Origin: an uncultured Lachnospiraceae bacterium
GTDB lineage: Bacteria; Bacillota; Clostridia; Lachnospirales; Lachnospiraceae
Length of the DNA stretch: 64,000 nucleotides
Assembly: GCA_934351925.1 (NCBI GenBank)
Contig: CAKRJT010000001.1
Span: 62,001 to 126,000, forward strand
Reading direction: 5' to 3'
Shown piece by piece: positions 60,874 through 64,000 of this stretch. A model generated the notes under the pieces. The model was not told the DNA's origin. It was given only the letters and a program-made list of their open reading frames with translations, and made no database searches. The translations under genes were made by a program, and so were the position numbers. Every line of letters starts with the position of its first letter. Within the stretch, counting starts at the first letter, position 1.

Positions 60874-61985
60874 TAGTCGAGATAATCCTTGAGTTTACGG
60901 CTTCTGCTTGGGTGACGAAGCTTTCTCAATGCCTTTGCCTCTATCTGTCTGATACGCTCCCTGGTTACCTTGAACTCCTTTCCAACCTCTTCAAGAGTCC
61001 TTGCTCTTCCGTCCTCAAGACCAAATCTCAACCTTAACACCTTCTGTTCACGGTCTGTCAGTGTTGAGAGCACCTCGTCAAGCTGCTCTTTAAGAAGTGT
61101 GAAGGCTGCTGCCTCTGCAGGTGCAGGAACATTGTCGTCCTCGATAAAGTCTCCGAGATGGCTGTCCTCCTCCTCGCCGATAGGTGTCTCCATGGAGACA
61201 GGCTCCTGGGAAATCTTTAATATCTCTCTGACTCTCTCAACAGGCATGTCCATCTCTGCTGCTATCTCCTCAGGGGACGGCTCTCTTCCGAGTTCCTGTA
61301 AGAGCTGTCTTGACACACGGATAAGCTTGTTGATGGTCTCAACCATATGCACCGGAATTCTGATGGTTCTCGCCTGGTCAGCGATGGCTCTTGTTATAGC
61401 CTGACGAATCCACCAGGTGGCGTAGGTGGAGAACTTATAGCCCTTACGGTAGTCGAACTTCTCGACAGCCTTGATAAGTCCTAAGTTACCCTCCTGGATA
61501 AGGTCGAGGAAGAGCATGCCTCGCCCAACATATCTCTTTGCGATGCTTACAACGAGACGAAGGTTCGCCTCAGCAAGTCTCTTCTTCGCATTCTGGTCGC
61601 CGTTCTCCATTCTCTTAGCAAGTTCAATCTCCTCCTCTGCTGAGAGAAGCGGCACCTTACCGATTTCCTTTAAGTACATTCTTACAGGATCCTCAATGCT
61701 CACTCCCTCAGGGATTGACAGGTCAATCTTCTCAATGTCGATATCGTCCTCATCGCCAAGTAAAATCGGCTCATCATCCATATCATCGTCCGTTGTACGG
61801 ATGATATCTATATTGCTTGCCTCAAGAAAGTCGAAAATCTTGTCCATCTTATCAGGGTCAAGGTCTATCTCCGCAAAAGCGTCCATAATCTCCTGATAGT
61901 CAAGTGTGTTCTTCTTTTTCTTTGCAGATGCAAGAAGTTCCTTTAATTTTTCATCGAATTTTAACATGTTCTCATCCATCGTCAT
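60873..61985 (-). CDS. rpoD: Primary sigma factor SigA/RpoD
   Basis: The 370-residue housekeeping sigma factor directs RNA polymerase to -35/-10 promoters such as those listed here. Region 1.1 is short and acidic (DDDMDDEPILLGDEDD). Region 1.2 is DPVRMYLKEIGKVPLLS. Region 2 is LRLVVSIAKRYVGRGMLFLD with FSTYATWWIRQAITRAI (-10 recognition). Region 3 is HMVETINKL. Region 4.2 is LEEVGKEFKVTRERIRQIEA (-35 recognition). Start follows GGAAGGA. It lies between dnaG and trmK. Confidence 0.98.
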   Translation of the reverse strand: MTMDENMLKFDEKLKELLASAKKKKNTLDYQEIMDAFAEIDLDPDKMDKIFDFLEASNIDIIRTTDDDMDDEPILLGDEDDIDIEKIDLSIPEGVSIEDPVRMYLKEIGKVPLLSAEEEIELAKRMENGDQNAKKRLAEANLRLVVSIAKRYVGRGMLFLDLIQEGNLGLIKAVEKFDYRKGYKFSTYATWWIRQAITRAIADQARTIRIPVHMVETINKLIRVSRQLLQELGREPSPEEIAAEMDMPVERVREILKISQEPVSMETPIGEEEDSHLGDFIEDDNVPAPAEAAAFTLLKEQLDEVLSTLTDREQKVLRLRFGLEDGRARTLEEVGKEFKVTRERIRQIEAKALRKLRHPSRSRKLKDYLD

Positions 61986-62018
61986 GTCCGTCCTTCCATA
62001 ATTAATCTTATTTTTCCC

Positions 62019-63830
62019 TTAGTTCAATGAAATATGCAATGTTCTTACCGCATTCTGAGCCTGCATGATACTTTGCAGCTCATTAGGGTCATTTATGTTT
62101 CTCGATTTTATGTCGAGGCTGTTCTTCACAATCCTCATCACAATGTCGTCAAGCGCCTTGTTTTTATCCCGCAGTTCCATCTGTTCGGGCAGCTCCGTGT
62201 TGAAAAGCCTTGCAACCTCCTTATGGCTCTCCTCCTCGGTAAAGCTCGATACAATCTTCGCCGGGTTTACCTCTCCTCTCTCAAGCTGGTCAAACAGTAA
62301 GAGCGCCACCTTATAATACAGTTCCTCCGTAAAATCGTCGGGCTTGACATATTTTGAAACGGGTGCATACAACTGCGGCTCCTCTATCAGCCACGTCAGA
62401 AGAAGCCTCTGTGCCTTCTTTATGCCGTCGTCCTTCTCCTTCTTAGGGATACGCCGCCCGGCAGTCTGTTGTCCGTCCATAGTCATATCATTGCCCGGCG
62501 CCTGCTCCTGACTACGGCTTGTCCGTTTTCCGGATGCCAGCTCATGGGCAGCCCACTTTCCGACAAGCCTTGCAAGGCTGTCGACACCTATATGGTACGT
62601 CGACGACACCGCAGCGACATAGTTGTTCCGCTCCACCTCGTCCGAAAAATCAACGAGTTTCTTCGCCGCCTCATTTAAAAATGCCGTCCTGCCGTCAGGA
62701 TCCTGCAGGTCGTAGTCCCTCTCAAGCACCGAAAGCTCGAACATAAAGCTGTTCTGCGCGTTGTCTATTCTCTCCTGAAATGCCTCGGCACCAAGATTTT
62801 TTATAAATTCATCAGGGTCCTTATACGGCTTCATGTTGATAACCTTGGTTCTGAGCCCTGCGCCTCTTAGCATGCCTACCGCCCTGATTGCCGCCTTCGT
62901 TCCCGCGCCGTCGCTGTCGTAGCACACCAGCACATCGTTCGTATATCTTTTCATCAGCGAGGTGTGACCCGTCGTAAGAGCTGTTCCAAGTGATGCCACC
63001 GCCTGATCGAAGCCCGCCTGATGCATGGCAATCACGTCCATGTATCCCTCGCAGATTATCATATTCTTCTTTCTCGAGCTTCTCGCAAGATTAAGCCCGA
63101 ACAGATTCCTGCTCTTATCAAATATCTTCGTCTCCGGTGAGTTAAGATACTTTGGTTCACCCTCACCCATGACTCTTCCGCCAAATCCAATGACTTTGTT
63201 CGATAAATTCATTATCGGAAACATCGCCCTGTTAAAGAATCTGTCGCGCACTTCCCTCTCATTGTATATGAAAAGACCCGTCTCCCTCAGAAGCTCATCG
63301 CTGTACCCCCTGCTCTTCATATACCTATACAGCTCGTCCTTGTATGTTCCCGATGCTCCAAGCCCGAAATGCACTATCGTCTCATCGGACAGCATACGCT
63401 TATTTTTAAAATAATCATACGCCCTCTGTCCCCCCGGCGATTTGAGAAGCTTATAGTAGAACATCGCCGCCTCTTTATTTATCTCGTAAAGCTGCGTTTT
63501 AAAGTCCTGCTGTTTTCTCTCGTCGGGCGACATAGAGACCTCCGGAAGCTGTATCCCTGCTCTGTCCGCCAGCATCTTTACTGCCTCAAGAAATGTATAG
63601 TTCTCGTATTTCATTATGAATGAAAATACATTTCCTCCCTCACCGCATCCAAAACAGTAAAACATCTGCTTTGAGCCTGATACGGAAAAAGAAGGTGATT
63701 TTTCATTGTGAAATGGGCAGAGTCCAAAATATGAACTGCCTTTTCTGGTCAGTCTGACATACCCCGATATGACATCCACAATGTCACTTTGTCCCCTGAC
63801 CTCCTCAATAATATCCTCCGAATAAAGCAC
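62019..63830 (-). CDS. dnaG: DNA primase
   Basis: The primase makes RNA primers for replication. The GTG at 63830 is five bases after GAGG and gives the normal N-terminus LYSEDIIEEVRGQSDIVDV; the longer frame runs back into dgt. The CHC2 zinc finger is CPFHNEKSPSFSV with CFGCGEGG (about 36-65). The catalytic core contains IGFGGRVMGEGEPKYLNS, and the TOPRIM part is MIICEGYMDVIAMHQAGFDQ and VLVCYDSDGAGTKAA. The C-terminal helicase-binding region starts near 440. Length 603 is normal. Confidence 0.97.
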   Translation of the reverse strand: MLYSEDIIEEVRGQSDIVDVISGYVRLTRKGSSYFGLCPFHNEKSPSFSVSGSKQMFYCFGCGEGGNVFSFIMKYENYTFLEAVKMLADRAGIQLPEVSMSPDERKQQDFKTQLYEINKEAAMFYYKLLKSPGGQRAYDYFKNKRMLSDETIVHFGLGASGTYKDELYRYMKSRGYSDELLRETGLFIYNEREVRDRFFNRAMFPIMNLSNKVIGFGGRVMGEGEPKYLNSPETKIFDKSRNLFGLNLARSSRKKNMIICEGYMDVIAMHQAGFDQAVASLGTALTTGHTSLMKRYTNDVLVCYDSDGAGTKAAIRAVGMLRGAGLRTKVINMKPYKDPDEFIKNLGAEAFQERIDNAQNSFMFELSVLERDYDLQDPDGRTAFLNEAAKKLVDFSDEVERNNYVAAVSSTYHIGVDSLARLVGKWAAHELASGKRTSRSQEQAPGNDMTMDGQQTAGRRIPKKEKDDGIKKAQRLLLTWLIEEPQLYAPVSKYVKPDDFTEELYYKVALLLFDQLERGEVNPAKIVSSFTEEESHKEVARLFNTELPEQMELRDKNKALDDIVMRIVKNSLDIKSRNINDPNELQSIMQAQNAVRTLHISLN

Positions 63831-63840
63831 TCTTTCCTCA

Positions 63841-64000
63841 CTACTCCTTATATGTCCATGACCGCGGCACAAATATCTCCTCGAACTTGTGCACCACATA
63901 CTGGTCACTCATGCCTGCAATATAATCACATACAACAATGTTCACCGGCTCATCCATGCCCCATATACGATTAAAGTAATTCTCCGGCAGTGCATCTATA
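63841..64000 (-). CDS. dgt: Deoxyguanosinetriphosphate triphosphohydrolase-like protein (C-terminus, cut by window edge)
   Basis: Only the last 52 codons are inside the window. They read NYFNRIWGMDEPVNIVVCDY then IAGMSDQYVVHKFEEIFVPR and stop at 63841. VCDYIAGMSDxY is the conserved C-terminal box of HD-domain dGTPases that precede dnaG in many Clostridia. It ends 10 bases before the dnaG start, so the genes are co-transcribed. The HD core lies outside. Confidence 0.85.
   Translation of the reverse strand, partial: IDALPENYFNRIWGMDEPVNIVVCDYIAGMSDQYVVHKFEEIFVPRSWTYKE

Overview
The window looks like a chromosomal segment of a low- to moderate-GC Gram-positive anaerobe of the class Clostridia, most likely a gut Lachnospiraceae. 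Reasons: the dgt-dnaG-rpoD-trmK order, a bacterial type A RNase P RNA, strong AGGAGG-type ribosome sites, TTGACA-17-TATAAT promoters, lipobox proteins, and a very large anchored pectin-degrading protein of the kind known in Lachnospira/[Eubacterium] eligens-like pectin users. The genus is an inference.

Layout. 1-5.3 kb: tail-to-head minus-strand genes (partial membrane glycosyltransferase, Na/phosphate symporter, rhomboid protease, XRE regulator with a small acidic protein, small membrane protein). 5.4-13.05 kb: a complete type II-C CRISPR-Cas9 locus, made of a 36-repeat array read rightward, cas2, cas1 and cas9 read leftward, and a tracrRNA with its own promoter. Every repeat ends in a perfect extended -10 box. 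13.1-25.8 kb: one long minus-strand operon that I read as an unclassified defence system of the DNA-phosphorothioation/BREX type. From its promoter near 25.8 kb it encodes a small HTH protein, a DndC-like PAPS-reductase-fold protein with ferredoxin tail, a DUF4007 protein, a BrxC-like ATPase, a cysteine desulfurase, an SspE/GmrSD-like DUF262-HNH protein (much more AT-rich than its neighbours), a 50-residue protein, a DndD-like SMC ATPase and a 168-residue protein. No DndB/DndE, PglZ, BrxL or methyltransferase is visible, so it does not match a named Dnd, Ssp or BREX layout.

26-31.7 kb: XRE regulator, ilvN-ilvC, an AI-2E-type transporter and an AAA/DUF4143 ATPase, separated by three different families of short tandem repeats. 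31.7-40.1 kb: a 2716-residue secreted pectinesterase plus PL9-type pectate lyase, with two LacI/CcpA-type operators in its promoter region. 40.2-46.5 kb: asd-GNAT-deoD-J-domain operon, a PH-domain protein, a PdaA-like deacetylase lipoprotein and a DHH phosphoesterase. 46.9-54.6 kb: an ABC transporter lacking its binding protein, lipoproteins, tRNA-Thr, DegV, M18 aminopeptidase, a small conserved protein and a broken surface-protein gene. 54.6-64 kb: pyrB-pyrI, a GGDEF protein, rnpB, a nucleoside kinase, then the dgt-dnaG-rpoD-trmK replication/transcription operon running off the right edge.

Most features are on the minus strand. Starts were re-chosen wherever a ribosome-binding site argued for a different codon from the longest open frame. 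All family names are from motif recognition by eye; no database search was run.
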